Shown here: in pieces, positions 25,850-34,229 of the stretch
Layout: the number at the start of each line of letters is the position of its first letter
Position numbering within the stretch: position 1 is the first letter of the stretch
Assembly (NCBI GenBank): GCA_028289545.1
Contig: JANQPG010000028.1
Span: 59,837 to 123,836, forward strand
DNA from: Woeseiaceae bacterium
Lineage (GTDB): Bacteria; Pseudomonadota; Gammaproteobacteria; Steroidobacterales; Woeseiaceae
Direction of reading: 5' to 3'
DNA length: 64,000 nt
Notes under the pieces: model-generated
What the model was told of the DNA's origin: nothing
Database searches by the model: none
Seen by the model: the letters and a program-made list of their open reading frames with translations, nothing else
Made by a program: the position numbers and the translations under genes

Positions 25850-26161
25850 CTACTCAACCCCGGCAACGGAATCATCTTCGGAAATCAGAAAGGACACGAA
25901 GTCTATGTGAATCGCACCGTCTTTCTCGAACGGCTCGCCCTCGGGAAATGCTCTGTCCAGTGTTTCGTACAGTTGCTCTTTAGACGATCCCCGGGCGTAC
26001 TCGGTCGTAACCGCTTTGAGCGCCGAGATAACACGACCTGCTTCATATTCTTCTTGCTGTCGATACTTCTCGGTAACAGCGATATCGACCGCCTGAAAGA
26101 GCCACCAGCCGTTCGAACCGATCAAGAGAAACAGCAGAATCGCGCTTGTCCATTTCCACAT
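25850..26161 (-). CDS. Small membrane-anchored protein
   Basis: 103 aa. One N-terminal helix at residues 5-24 (TSAILLFLLIGSNGWWLF), followed by a soluble helical domain (EEYEAGRVISALKAVTTEYA) and an acidic end. It may serve as a small periplasmic or cytoplasmic-face accessory protein. No family recognised. Its stop lies immediately next to the DUF4279-like remnant. Confidence 0.5.
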   Translation of the reverse strand: MWKWTSAILLFLLIGSNGWWLFQAVDIAVTEKYRQQEEYEAGRVISALKAVTTEYARGSSKEQLYETLDRAFPEGEPFEKDGAIHIDFVSFLISEDDSVAGVE

Positions 26162-26313
26162 ATTGAGCGTCCTGGTGCTAAAACCCGGAGTGATGCTGCG
26201 CCCACATCAGACGCCTGCTTTGGGAACAAACAGTGATTATATCTGACGCTTGACCAGGGTCTGTAGCCGGCCAACAGCGCTCGCTCGCAGGACAGCTAAT
26301 GAGAAGAACCTGA

Positions 26314-26790
26314 CTATTTCGATGGTAACTTCAGGCGCGCCAACAAGTCTTCGACGCCTTTGACCCATGCCGCATAGTCCTCCGGCGATTCTTGCCAGAG
26401 CTGTGCAAGTTCGGATGACTCAACGTCGAGAACCCTCTTGACTGCGTTTTCTGCAGCGCCAACGAGCTTACGGTCGCGACCCCATTGCTGCCCGGCCAGC
26501 CACTGGGCGAAATCAGCCGGAAGGTCGGGGCTCGGCTTGCCGTTGAGTGCAGCATAGGCTTCGGCAGCAGCGAGAATCCGAGCACCCAGGTCGGCTTCGA
26601 TGTACCCGCCGCTATGATGCGCGCGCTTGAAGGGAGACGATAGCGGAGTTGGCGGGTCTCCACTTTGCACTTCCCAGATAAAGTCGAGAGCATCGTCGTT
26701 GTCGAACACGCCCACGGCCCATGCGCCTGCTTCCACATCGACGCTGAAGAAGAGCAGCAGTACTATCGGGACTGGGAAACGAAACTTCAC
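26314..26790 (-). CDS. DUF4259 protein with signal peptide
   Basis: 158 aa. The core AWAVGVFDNDDALDFIWEV is the DUF4259 opening, which in most relatives starts right at the N-terminus as GAWGxxxFDNDxAxDF. Here it is preceded by a hydrophobic export signal (IVLLLFFSVDVEAG), so this version is probably secreted. The rest is helical, with GARILAAAEAYAALNG and a DRKLVGAAENAVKRVLD segment. Function unknown. It lies alone; upstream DNA to 27003 shows no gene. Confidence 0.75.
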   Translation of the reverse strand: MKFRFPVPIVLLLFFSVDVEAGAWAVGVFDNDDALDFIWEVQSGDPPTPLSSPFKRAHHSGGYIEADLGARILAAAEAYAALNGKPSPDLPADFAQWLAGQQWGRDRKLVGAAENAVKRVLDVESSELAQLWQESPEDYAAWVKGVEDLLARLKLPSK

Positions 26791-27003
26791 GATGATCCTT
26801 GCGGTGATTCTTGAGGGGCCGGTTTGGGTGATGTCCGGCCGCCGAGTATACCCTTTTAAGCAGCATAAGCTGGGCGCCGGTGCGACAAGGTGAGCAAGAG
26901 AAAGCCATTGGAAGTTGACGCGGAAACACCGTATGAACAGTCTCCGTTACCGCGATCAGCGGGTTGAAACCGCCGGCGGCGGGGCCCTATTCTGGACCCG
27001 ATT

Positions 27004-27327
27004 ATGAATCCACCCGAAGTCACCAATCTGCTCGAAGGCGTATCCGCCGACCGGGAGCTTTTCTTTGAACTCTTGCAAACCGGCCCGGCCAAGCTGGAAC
27101 GCATCGTCTCCAACGGGCATGCCTCCGAGCCCGGTTTCTGGTACGACCAGCCGCAACCCGAGTGGGTGTTGCTCCTGAAAGGCGAAGCCACACTCGAATT
27201 CGAGGACGGCGCCGGGCTGGATCTCAAGCCCGGCGACAGTTTGACCATCCACGCGCATTGCAGACACCGGGTCGCCTCGGTCTCGCAGGATGCAGTCTGG
27301 CTGGCGCTTCACTACCAGAAGCCCTGA
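27004..27327 (+). CDS. Cupin-domain protein
   Basis: 107 aa, a single cupin barrel. Motif 1 covers [19 protein letters not shown] (without the usual His-x-His) and motif 2 is [17 protein letters not shown] with His residues available for metal. Members act as small metalloenzymes or sugar/amino-acid binders; no substrate can be named. It is 34 bases upstream of the acetyltransferase gene on the same strand, so the two are probably an operon. Confidence 0.85.
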   Translation: MNPPEVTNLLEGVSADRELFFELLQTGPAKLERIVSNGHASEPGFWYDQPQPEWVLLLKGEATLEFEDGAGLDLKPGDSLTIHAHCRHRVASVSQDAVWLALHYQKP

Positions 27328-27361
27328 GCCCGCCGAAAGGCACTCCCCTCTCCCAATCAAT

Positions 27362-28210
27362 ATGATTACCTACCACCAGGCCACGCGCGAGGAGTTCGAC
27401 ACCGCCGTCGAGTGGGCGGCGGGCGAAGGCTGGAACCCCGGGATTCATGATGCCGAAATCTTCTGGAAAACCGATCCGGAGGGCTTCGTCTGCGCCAAAC
27501 GTGACAATGAGGTGATCGCCACCGGCTCGATCGTCAACTACGGCGGCAGCTTCGGCTTCATGGGCTTCTTCATCGTGCGGCCGGATTTGCGCGGGCAGGG
27601 CATCGGGCAGGCGTTCTGGTACTGGCGCCGCGACACACTCTTGAGCCGCCTGCAACCCGGTGCCGCCATCGGAATGGACGGCGTCTTCAACATGCAGCCC
27701 TTTTACGCCAAAGGCGGCTTTGCCTTCACTCACCGCAACCTGCGCATGGAAGGCATTGGCCAATCCTCCGGCTCCACCGAAGGGCTAGTCGAACTGGCTG
27801 AGTTGCCCTTCGACACCGTCGCTGCCTACGATCAGCGGCACTTCGGTTTCAAACGCGAGACCTTCCTCAAGGCCTGGATCCAGCCACAAGGCGGCCTCGG
27901 AGTGGGCGCGGTTCAAAACGGCCGGCTCACCGGCATGGGTGTGATCCGCCCTTGTGGCACCGGCTTCAAACTCGGTCCGCTCTTCGCCGACGACGCTTTT
28001 ACCGCCGATAGGCTTTTCCAGGCCCTATCCAGCCATGCCCGCGGACACCCGATCTACCTCGATATTCCGGAGAACAATCCCGCAGCCGTCACGCTGGCGG
28101 AGCAACATGGGCTCAAAGAAGTCTTCGGCTGCGCCCGGATGTACCACGGCCCGGCACCGGAGCTGCCTTGGGACAACGTCTTCGGTATCACGACTTTTGA
28201 GCTCGGCTGA
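27362..28210 (+). CDS. Two-domain GNAT acetyltransferase
   Basis: 282 aa from ATG 27362; the frame is open upstream over the cupin gene. The N-terminal GNAT domain has motif A as [20 protein letters not shown] at about residues 73-92. A second, C-terminal module (about 155-282) ends [20 protein letters not shown], the pattern of the Acetyltransf_18 partner domain of this family. Probably transcribed with the cupin gene. The acceptor substrate is not known. Confidence 0.88.
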   Translation: MITYHQATREEFDTAVEWAAGEGWNPGIHDAEIFWKTDPEGFVCAKRDNEVIATGSIVNYGGSFGFMGFFIVRPDLRGQGIGQAFWYWRRDTLLSRLQPGAAIGMDGVFNMQPFYAKGGFAFTHRNLRMEGIGQSSGSTEGLVELAELPFDTVAAYDQRHFGFKRETFLKAWIQPQGGLGVGAVQNGRLTGMGVIRPCGTGFKLGPLFADDAFTADRLFQALSSHARGHPIYLDIPENNPAAVTLAEQHGLKEVFGCARMYHGPAPELPWDNVFGITTFELG

Positions 28211-28713
28211 GCTGGCGTTGGTTTGTTTTTCTGGCGATAGGGCTTTACGACTAGTCGCATCTCGCGGCCGATGAGCGTGCTCGTACGCTATTCGAGTGGT
28301 CGTATTCCGATATCGCGTTACGTTTCCGCGCCCAGGGAAAACCCTATCCAGAGCTGACTGCATGATCGCGACGAATCTGTTGATCGATATTTCGACCGTC
28401 AGCGAATCGGAGTAACGCCACCCGGCCTCAGGTATTGGTCAGTAGCAGCGGTCGTGGCGGGCGCTTGCTTGAGGACAACTGAATTTCCGCTATTGGGCAT
28501 ATCCAGCCGCCGAGCATACTTTCTCGCAAGAGTCGGCTTTCGGGTGTTCCTCACCCGTTCTACATTTGCGTAGCATCTGACGCCGAGTCACACAATTCAT
28601 GAGCAAAGTAATAGAACTGCAGACGGCTTGGACGAAAATTTGACAAGGTATTCTCAGAGGAACTTTGGAGGTACAAAGCCGGCGCCAATAAGTCGTTGCC
28701 GAATGACTCAGCT
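28211..28713. other. Intergenic stretch left of the defence-like island
   Basis: About 500 bases with no convincing gene. At 28387-28421 it contains a 35-base sequence matched at 28 of 35 positions by 30573-30607, on the other side of the TIR/HsdR_N pair. AT content rises here relative to the cupin-GNAT region. No transposase or integrase frame is visible. Confidence 0.5.
28387..28421 (+). repeat. Imperfect repeat, left copy
   Basis: Begins TCGATATTTCGACCGT and ends GGAGTAACGC; the right copy at about 30573-30607 begins TCGATATATCGACCGT and ends GGAGTGACGC. They are direct repeats with about seven mismatches. Together they bracket the TIR-like and HsdR_N genes. They may be old insertion scars or paralogous gene-end fragments. 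Confidence 0.4.
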
Positions 28714-29388
28714 CTAGTCCTCGTCCACTAGTGCCGCGTCGAGATCTTCAAGGTCTTGCCTCATCAACAACAGCTTTTCCGAGTCAATCATAGCCCCAAA
28801 TTGAGCCGAAATGATATCGAGCTCGACTTTGCGCGACCGCGCAAGGAGCTTTATCAGCTCGCGCAAGGTAGATCCGGCGCTCAGCATTTCAGTCTTCGCT
28901 GAGTCAAGCTGTTGGGCAACGCGGGTCTCCCGAGGCCCCAGCTTACTGATTGCATTTTCGATACGAAAACAGGGGGCCCCAACAGCCGCTTCAAGATTGC
29001 CGGTGGTGTGAGGCTCGAAATCCGCGGCAGTGATACCAGCCAAATCGCTCGGAAGGCTCGGCTTGTTGGTTCGGTCGTAGATCATGAAAGTTCGCTCCCG
29101 CCCCAGCCCACCGACGAATAGACCGAGCTCGAACACGACGTTGTCGCGTGCCGCCGGCCTCTCGGTATCCCTCGAAACAATCAGATCGTCTACTGTGAGC
29201 ACGAGCACCGCGAAGTCAAACCGCTCGAGCGCCAGAACCAATGACTCGAGCGTACCTTGAGTTAAACCGAATACGCCCTGACTCCAGATCTCAACCTCGC
29301 AAGCTTTATCCAACTGAGCCTGCACGGCTCTTGCGATAGGCAATCCCTCGGTTGAGGAACCAATGAAAACAGCGGGTCGAATATTCAC
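28714..29388 (-). CDS. TIR-like nucleotide-binding domain protein (PF10137 type), likely defence effector
   Basis: 224 aa. Residues 5-125 match the TIR-like family: AVFIGSSTEGLPIARAVQAQ, EVEIWSQGVFGLTQGTLESL, then RFDFAVLVLTVDDL and RDNVVFELGLFVGGLGRER. The FELG segment carries the conserved Glu expected for NAD+ cleavage. In known systems such domains are NADases activated by cyclic nucleotides. The C-terminal 90 residues are helical (LIKLLARSRKVELDIISAQF) and may be the regulatory part. No nucleotide cyclase is adjacent. Starts ATG 29388, about 90 bases after the HsdR_N stop. Confidence 0.85.
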   Translation of the reverse strand: MNIRPAVFIGSSTEGLPIARAVQAQLDKACEVEIWSQGVFGLTQGTLESLVLALERFDFAVLVLTVDDLIVSRDTERPAARDNVVFELGLFVGGLGRERTFMIYDRTNKPSLPSDLAGITAADFEPHTTGNLEAAVGAPCFRIENAISKLGPRETRVAQQLDSAKTEMLSAGSTLRELIKLLARSRKVELDIISAQFGAMIDSEKLLLMRQDLEDLDAALVDED

Positions 29389-29479
29389 AAAGCTGCCCTT
29401 ACTTTTGTGCTAAGCGATTGGTTCTAGAACACCCAGAAGAAAGAAAGGGCCGCGACGCGGCACGGCTGAAGTTACGACG

Positions 29480-30271
29480 CTACGTATCGACAGCCTCTCT
29501 GGCGGCCGACCGCTTTCTCGAATGCTTCTTGCGTAAAGCTTTTTTCGCTGCCCTGCCAACCTGCCGCTTGGCCTTAGTAACTGGATCCCCCTCCAAAACA
29601 TCTCGTTTCAGGACATCAGGGAGCAGCGACTCCACCTCTTCGACTGTCACTTTTGAATCCGGCGCTATTCTCTTCAGCTCACGACGCAGAGTGTTCAGAA
29701 CCGGTTCGCTTTGTATCAAGGCCGCTATCATGAATCGATTAACAATCTGTGCGCGCTCATGGTACCTCTTAATCGCATCCTTTGTGACACCGGATCTGCA
29801 AAGAAGGAAGAGCGTTTCGTGATCATCGCGTTTTCGGGGCGACAGTTCCAGAAAATTAAAGCTTAAAACAAGTTCGTGCGAAATCGGTTTTTCAAATGCA
29901 ATCCTATAGACCTGCCACTCCACACCATTCGTCAGAACAACCCAAGGGATGCCTTGGTTGGCCCCATAGTTTACGGCCTGGCGGAGGTGGTTGTCCTTTA
30001 AGTCGATACCTACTGCCTTTACTTCGATCAGGTATTGAACTGACCCGTCAGCCTTAACTGCGAGATCGCAGAAAGTGCCGCGAATTGCCTGCTCGCTGGT
30101 CACCTCCGCGTACTTGTCCCAACCGAACACTTCTGCAAGCATGTCGGTAATGATGGTAACGGTGTTCGACTCGTTTACGTCACGCCTTCGCGCATCGCTC
30201 AAAACCTTCTGAAATCGGCCAATGTGTTTACTTAATCTGTCTGAGACTCTCTTGGGGATCTTCGTAGCCAT
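29480..30271 (-). CDS. HsdR N-terminal-type predicted endonuclease
   Basis: 263 aa from ATG 30271 (MATKIPKR), the start used by relatives; the frame is open to 30313. Residues 35-130 hold the PD-(D/E)xK core of HsdR_N proteins: NTVTIITDMLAEVFGWDKYA, IRGTFCDLAVKADG, YLIEVKAVGIDLKDNH and QGIPWVVLTNGVEWQVYRI. Asp of CDLAV, and Glu and Lys of IEVK, are the catalytic candidates. The very basic C-terminus (KAKRQVGRAAKKALRKKHSR) could bind nucleic acid. No HsdM, HsdS or helicase is nearby, so this is not a type I enzyme. It is immediately upstream of the TIR-like gene on the same strand. Confidence 0.8.
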   Translation of the reverse strand: MATKIPKRVSDRLSKHIGRFQKVLSDARRRDVNESNTVTIITDMLAEVFGWDKYAEVTSEQAIRGTFCDLAVKADGSVQYLIEVKAVGIDLKDNHLRQAVNYGANQGIPWVVLTNGVEWQVYRIAFEKPISHELVLSFNFLELSPRKRDDHETLFLLCRSGVTKDAIKRYHERAQIVNRFMIAALIQSEPVLNTLRRELKRIAPDSKVTVEEVESLLPDVLKRDVLEGDPVTKAKRQVGRAAKKALRKKHSRKRSAAREAVDT

Positions 30272-30854
30272 ACGCATATTCGGTGCGGAACCGACCTCCT
30301 CAGCAAACAACAACTGTGATTAGCTCAAATTTGACCGTCAGGGAAAAAGACGGCGAATCTGACTGCTTTCTTCTATATTTGTTGGCAGTCCATGCGGAGC
30401 GAACGAGATTCAACAAACCTCGTCGTGTCCATTGAGATGCGCACAAAGTGCGGTCGACCTAATTCACGTTAGATCATCTTGTCCAATTACTCAACTCCTC
30501 GGATAGGCCGGGGTATAACGCATCACGTTGCATCCGCTTTAGTTGTGAATGAACTGTGATGTGCAGCGACTCGATATATCGACCGTGAGCAAGCAGGAGT
30601 GACGCTGAGAGCGCTGTTTCTCAGATGGCGAAAAAGCGGCGCTGGCTGATGCCAGTGAGATGACTGTGAATCATTGGACCTACTTGTGATCCAGCCTCGA
30701 ATCGGACCAAGCAGCCATCAAACTAATGTGCATAGCTCTATCGACTCCGTCACGCCATAATCCATTACTTGGGCCTTGGTTCGTCCGACCAAAGTGGTCT
30801 TAGTCGGGGCCAAGCAACTTGGGTAAAACCAGTGAGATTCAGGCCAGTACAAGA
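30272..30854. other. Intergenic stretch between nuclease and kinase genes
   Basis: About 580 bases between divergent genes, with no convincing coding frame. It carries the right copy of the imperfect 35-base repeat at about 30573-30607 and both promoter regions. AT-rich with no clear -35/-10 assignment by eye. Confidence 0.5.
30573..30607 (+). repeat. Imperfect repeat, right copy
   Basis: Counterpart of 28387-28421 (28 of 35 positions identical), in the same orientation. See the left copy. Confidence 0.4.
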
Positions 30855-32885
30855 ATGCGCAAACCCACACTACTAAACGATAACCAGCAGCGATTGCTAG
30901 CAGATCTCCTGCGCGAACAGTTCGAGGACGAAAGTGATGTCAACGCTCGCAGGTTCCGTGCTGAGCACAGTGAGCACCTTTCTACCCTCGATGAGATGGT
31001 ACAGATTGGCTGGATCGAAGAGAGAGATCGGCACTATCTCGTTACTCTTATTGGTGTGGCGGAACTCGCGCCCGACAACGAAGAGGCAGATGCAATTATC
31101 CAACTGTGCAATTCAGTTTTCGACCGACTCCGTGAGGAATATCTGAGAGAGCCAGAACAGGGGTTCCTTGTCGAAAACCTAGAAGGAGTTCTTGGTATCC
31201 CTTTGGAGCAAATTCATCTTGTACTCCCATTCTTACGTCAGGCTTCATTGTTTCGTAGTTATACAACAGATCTAACATCAGAAGGAGCCAACGTTGTTCT
31301 TGCCGAAGAACTGATTCTCCACAAATCATTCGACGAAATTACTGCTGCGCGTCTTCAACGAGTGGCGTCCAGAGTTGATTCCGCCAGCCCTCGCGGACTC
31401 GCTCAGGATGGTGGCGTCTTTCGCACACCATTGGAATCTTATACGCGCATAAAACAGATTGGCCAAGGTGGTTCCGGTCTTGTAATTTCTGCAAGAAACG
31501 AGGACGGCAATGAAGTCGCAATCAAATACCTGGATCCTGAATTTAAACGAAGATCGCAATACAAACGATTTCGAAATGAGATTCGATTCGGACAGAGGGT
31601 GACACATCCGAACGTTCTACGAATTCTCGATGTTGGTGTAGTCGAAGTCGACCAACAGCCCACTTTGTTTTACGTGATGCCTCTGTATCCAATGACGCTA
31701 AGGACTGCACTGCAGCGCAGCATTGCGCCAACCAAGATTATGGAGATCTTCGATCGAATATTGGAGGGTGTTGAAGCGGCTCACGCGGAGGGCGTTTGGC
31801 ATCGTGACCTAAAACCTGAGAACATTCTTCTAAACGAAGATATGTCCGAGGTACGCGTCGCCGATTTTGGTATCGCCCATTTCTCAGAAGAAGAAATCTA
31901 CTCCGCTGCAGAAACCAGGGCCGCTGACCGCTTGGCTAATTTTCGTTACGCAGCTCCAGAACAACGTGACCGAAGATTAGCCAAAGATCAGCGTGCCGAC
32001 ATATTCGCTCTCGGACTCATACTTAATGAGATGTTTACCGGAGAAGTTCCACAGGGAACAGGCTACCGCAAAATTTCCGCAGACTTTCCCGATCTTGGCT
32101 ATTTGGACGACGCCGTTGCGAAGATGATTAGGCAACGAGCCGACCAGAGACCATCCTCGATTTCTGAGGTTCGAGAAGTCTTGCGAAAGGAGGGTTCGCC
32201 TGCCGAAAGCAGAACGACTTTTCCTTCGAGCACGGTATTTTTTAGTAGGCGGTTCTCTGAAGCGTTTCCTGGCGTTCGCGGGATCCAAGTATTTGACGAC
32301 CCTTCCGTAGCTCTGCAGCGGTTAAGCATCCTGCTACGAGACCCTCTGACAGAGAACGGGAAAACGCCATTTTGGTGGTGGCGATCCGGCGACATGCCAA
32401 TAGAACATTTCACAGTCGCTTCCGACAATATGATCCTACTTGACGGCCAAGAGTTGATTGTTGATTGGATCGCTGCTCTTAACCCTCAGTCGTACTACCA
32501 GCAATTTGTATACATACAGACCCGCCCAGCGCAACCCTCTGGTCTATACGATTACTCCTACGTAGAGAACTGCATCAACGAATCTGGATTTGCTCGGGAG
32601 GAATTTGCGATATACGAAGGTAATGCAATATCGCGAGCCGAATATGACGATGGCGCAACTGTGGTGGATGGAACGCCTGTTAGGTTTTCGTACCCCCCCG
32701 ACCTCAGGGTTAGGTACCTTAGCTCTTACAATCTCTTGATTGCGCCACAAAGCAGTCCTATTAACAACACTCAGTTTGATAGAACACGGGATCAGCTTCT
32801 AAATCAGATCCTTCACGAAGAAGCTGACTTAGAGGATCTTGCGAGCGCGGTGCTCAAGCTACCTAAGCGGGACCCAAACATCTAG
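30855..32885 (+). CDS. Ser/Thr protein kinase with N-terminal helical and unrecognised C-terminal domains
   Basis: 676 aa from ATG 30855; a TTG at 30819 is also in frame. Residues 1-190 are helical with winged-helix-like stretches (DEMVQIGWIEERDRHYLVTL; ILHKSFDEITAARLQ). A complete kinase domain spans about 198-450: glycine loop IGQGGSGLVISA, VAIKYL lysine, HRDLKPENILL catalytic loop, VADFGIAHF and YAAPEQRDRRLAKDQRADIF, ending RPSSISEVREVL. The last 220 residues (from FPGVRGIQVFDDPSVALQRL) are unlike anything I recognise. No membrane helix, so it is cytoplasmic. In this context it may be a defence kinase with a sensor or effector tail. Confidence 0.88.
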   Translation: MRKPTLLNDNQQRLLADLLREQFEDESDVNARRFRAEHSEHLSTLDEMVQIGWIEERDRHYLVTLIGVAELAPDNEEADAIIQLCNSVFDRLREEYLREPEQGFLVENLEGVLGIPLEQIHLVLPFLRQASLFRSYTTDLTSEGANVVLAEELILHKSFDEITAARLQRVASRVDSASPRGLAQDGGVFRTPLESYTRIKQIGQGGSGLVISARNEDGNEVAIKYLDPEFKRRSQYKRFRNEIRFGQRVTHPNVLRILDVGVVEVDQQPTLFYVMPLYPMTLRTALQRSIAPTKIMEIFDRILEGVEAAHAEGVWHRDLKPENILLNEDMSEVRVADFGIAHFSEEEIYSAAETRAADRLANFRYAAPEQRDRRLAKDQRADIFALGLILNEMFTGEVPQGTGYRKISADFPDLGYLDDAVAKMIRQRADQRPSSISEVREVLRKEGSPAESRTTFPSSTVFFSRRFSEAFPGVRGIQVFDDPSVALQRLSILLRDPLTENGKTPFWWWRSGDMPIEHFTVASDNMILLDGQELIVDWIAALNPQSYYQQFVYIQTRPAQPSGLYDYSYVENCINESGFAREEFAIYEGNAISRAEYDDGATVVDGTPVRFSYPPDLRVRYLSSYNLLIAPQSSPINNTQFDRTRDQLLNQILHEEADLEDLASAVLKLPKRDPNI

Positions 32886-32920
32886 CGAGCGAAGGAACCT
32901 CAAGTGTTTGGATCGATCTC

Positions 32921-33158
32921 CTATCCTCTATCCGTCAAATCAATTGCGATCACGAAGACTCCATTCAGATAACTGCCTTCTGCACAGAACTGTTTAGCCT
33001 TATCCTGAACATACTTGGTTAGTTCATCGAAATCTAAGTTTGCTTTATCAGACCTCTTGGCCTTTCTATCACTTTCCGCGCCTCTATAGGCGATCACGCA
33101 CTTGTGGCATCGACTGAGGGCCGTCGCCTTAGACGATACTGGGCCGGCTGACTCTTGC
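32921..33158 (-). CDS. Possible small ORF or gene remnant with CxxC
   Basis: An open frame of 79 codons lies between stops. It has no ATG; the only in-frame alternative start is GTG at 33097, giving 58 residues. The reading includes SRCHKCVIAYRGAE and later YVQDKAKQFCAEGSYLNGVF, ending VIAIDLTDRG. The amino-acid make-up looks protein-like and the two cysteines suggest metal binding. It follows the lamin-tail-like gene on the same strand by 22 bases and could be a degraded third member of that operon. Confidence 0.3.
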
Positions 33159-33180
33159 TAATCTCTCGAGCGGAGCTATC

Positions 33181-33543
33181 TTAGGTATCCTCCGGCACGA
33201 AAGCCGACCATTGTTCGACTTGAAGTAACACCGGCGCCATCTTGTCCGAGCCCCACTTGCTTTTCTCTTCGTGCCAGTAGAAGAAGTGCGATCGCTTTCC
33301 ACTTTTAAGAACCTTCTCCTTGTCGTTCCCTATCTTCGTGTACAACACTACGTAGTCACCTTCGTCCACGTCTTTATCTGGAAACCAAAAGGAGTCACGA
33401 GTGTAAGTGTTAACGCTTCCTGCGTCGTAACCTGCTTCAAGAATCGCGTAATCTCCAATGTTGACTGCCTTTCGAGCAACCATCACGATACGTTCTTTTT
33501 CCGGATCACCACGATCGGCTATGGATCGGATTACAACCCTCAT
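33181..33543 (-). CDS. Small lamin-tail-like domain protein
   Basis: 120 aa from ATG 33543, which overlaps the previous stop as ATGA; the frame is open seven codons further. Beta-rich sequence with EKERIVMVARKAVNIGDYAI, SFWFPDKDVDEGDYVVLYTK and HFFYWHEEKSKWGSDKMAPV. The order VVLYTK, FFYW, W..., VLL resembles bacterial lamin-tail-like (LTD) sandwich domains, but this is a pattern judgement. No signal peptide. Coupled to the two-helix membrane protein upstream, so the pair likely acts together. Confidence 0.6.
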   Translation of the reverse strand: MRVVIRSIADRGDPEKERIVMVARKAVNIGDYAILEAGYDAGSVNTYTRDSFWFPDKDVDEGDYVVLYTKIGNDKEKVLKSGKRSHFFYWHEEKSKWGSDKMAPVLLQVEQWSAFVPEDT

Positions 33544-33965
33544 ACTCGAACAGCCTTCGCCCATATACCGGATGCAATCAGGACCACTCCTATCACGATG
33601 AGGATTGGACCAGTAGGACCGGTGTCCCAGACTTTTGGTGCGTAGCCCAGAGCAAGAGCCCCTGCCACTAGTGCGCCAGACGAGATTATTTCAAGCGCCG
33701 TGTGACGCTTAAGTTTTTCATCCAGAATTCCTGCACGCTTATCGGCGGCATGAAATCTCTCTTGAAATGATCGTAACTCCATTGCCTCGTTGTCCAAACG
33801 GTCGAGCTCATCCAACAAGATTCTTTGGGCAACTGGGCTACTGAGTTCCTCTTCCGTCAACTCCCGACGAACTTTGCTGAAAGACTGCCTCCCTTTTGGC
33901 GAAGGAGGCTCCGCATGCGTTTGGGAATCCTCTGGCTCGACATCTGGTTTTTCTTCTTCGGTCAT
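33540..33965 (-). CDS. Two-helix membrane protein with coiled-coil
   Basis: 141 aa. An acidic, proline-containing N-terminus is followed by a helical stretch (RILLDELDRLDNEAMELRSF) and two membrane helices at about 95-113 (ISSGALVAGALALGYA) and 118-137 (GPILIVIGVVLIASGIW). The topology puts the coiled-coil in the cytoplasm. No known family. First gene of a pair with the lamin-tail-like gene (4-base overlap). It lies between the kinase region and tRNA-Thr. Confidence 0.65.
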   Translation of the reverse strand: MTEEEKPDVEPEDSQTHAEPPSPKGRQSFSKVRRELTEEELSSPVAQRILLDELDRLDNEAMELRSFQERFHAADKRAGILDEKLKRHTALEIISSGALVAGALALGYAPKVWDTGPTGPILIVIGVVLIASGIWAKAVRV

Positions 33966-34087
33966 ATCACCAAACCGCCGATTACGAATTGCTCTTAGTG
34001 CTATTGCGTGCTCAATTCTTCACACTGTAGTGCGGAACTCTTGGCTCCATACACCCGCTTTGGATCAAACACAGCCATCGTGAAAGA

Positions 34088-34163
34088 TGGTGCCGGCACC
34101 AGGAGTCGAACCCGGGACCTACTGATTACAAATCAGTTGCTCTACCAGCTGAGCTATGCCGGC
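34088..34163 (-). tRNA. tRNA-Thr(UGU)
   Basis: A full cloverleaf on the minus strand: acceptor arm GCCGGCA/TGCCGGC, D-arm AGCTCAGCTGGTAGAGC, anticodon loop with TGT, T-arm with GGTTCGACTCC, and an encoded CCA at the 3' end (34088-34090). It lies downstream of the SPOR gene, as in many gammaproteobacteria where tRNA-Thr follows birA-coaX. Its 3' end faces the defence-like island. Confidence 0.97.
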
Positions 34164-34229
34164 TTATTCTAGGCGGGCGCGCATTATTTGCCGTCTCGGA
34201 CCTCAAAACAAGGGCTGACGCCCCATTCC

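Noticed and set aside
26813..28514. Short similarity between a sequence near 26.84 kb and one near 28.50 kb (GCCGCCGAG core)
   Set aside because: The match is only about 20 bases and imperfect, so it may be chance in GC-rich DNA.
28211..28713. Integron attC or CRISPR-like structure left of the island
   Set aside because: No GTTRRRY/RYYYAAC pairs and no regularly spaced repeats were found.
34088..34163. A duplicated tRNA 3' end marking an attachment site
   Set aside because: No second copy of the tRNA-Thr 3' sequence was seen in the window, so an att pair is not claimed.
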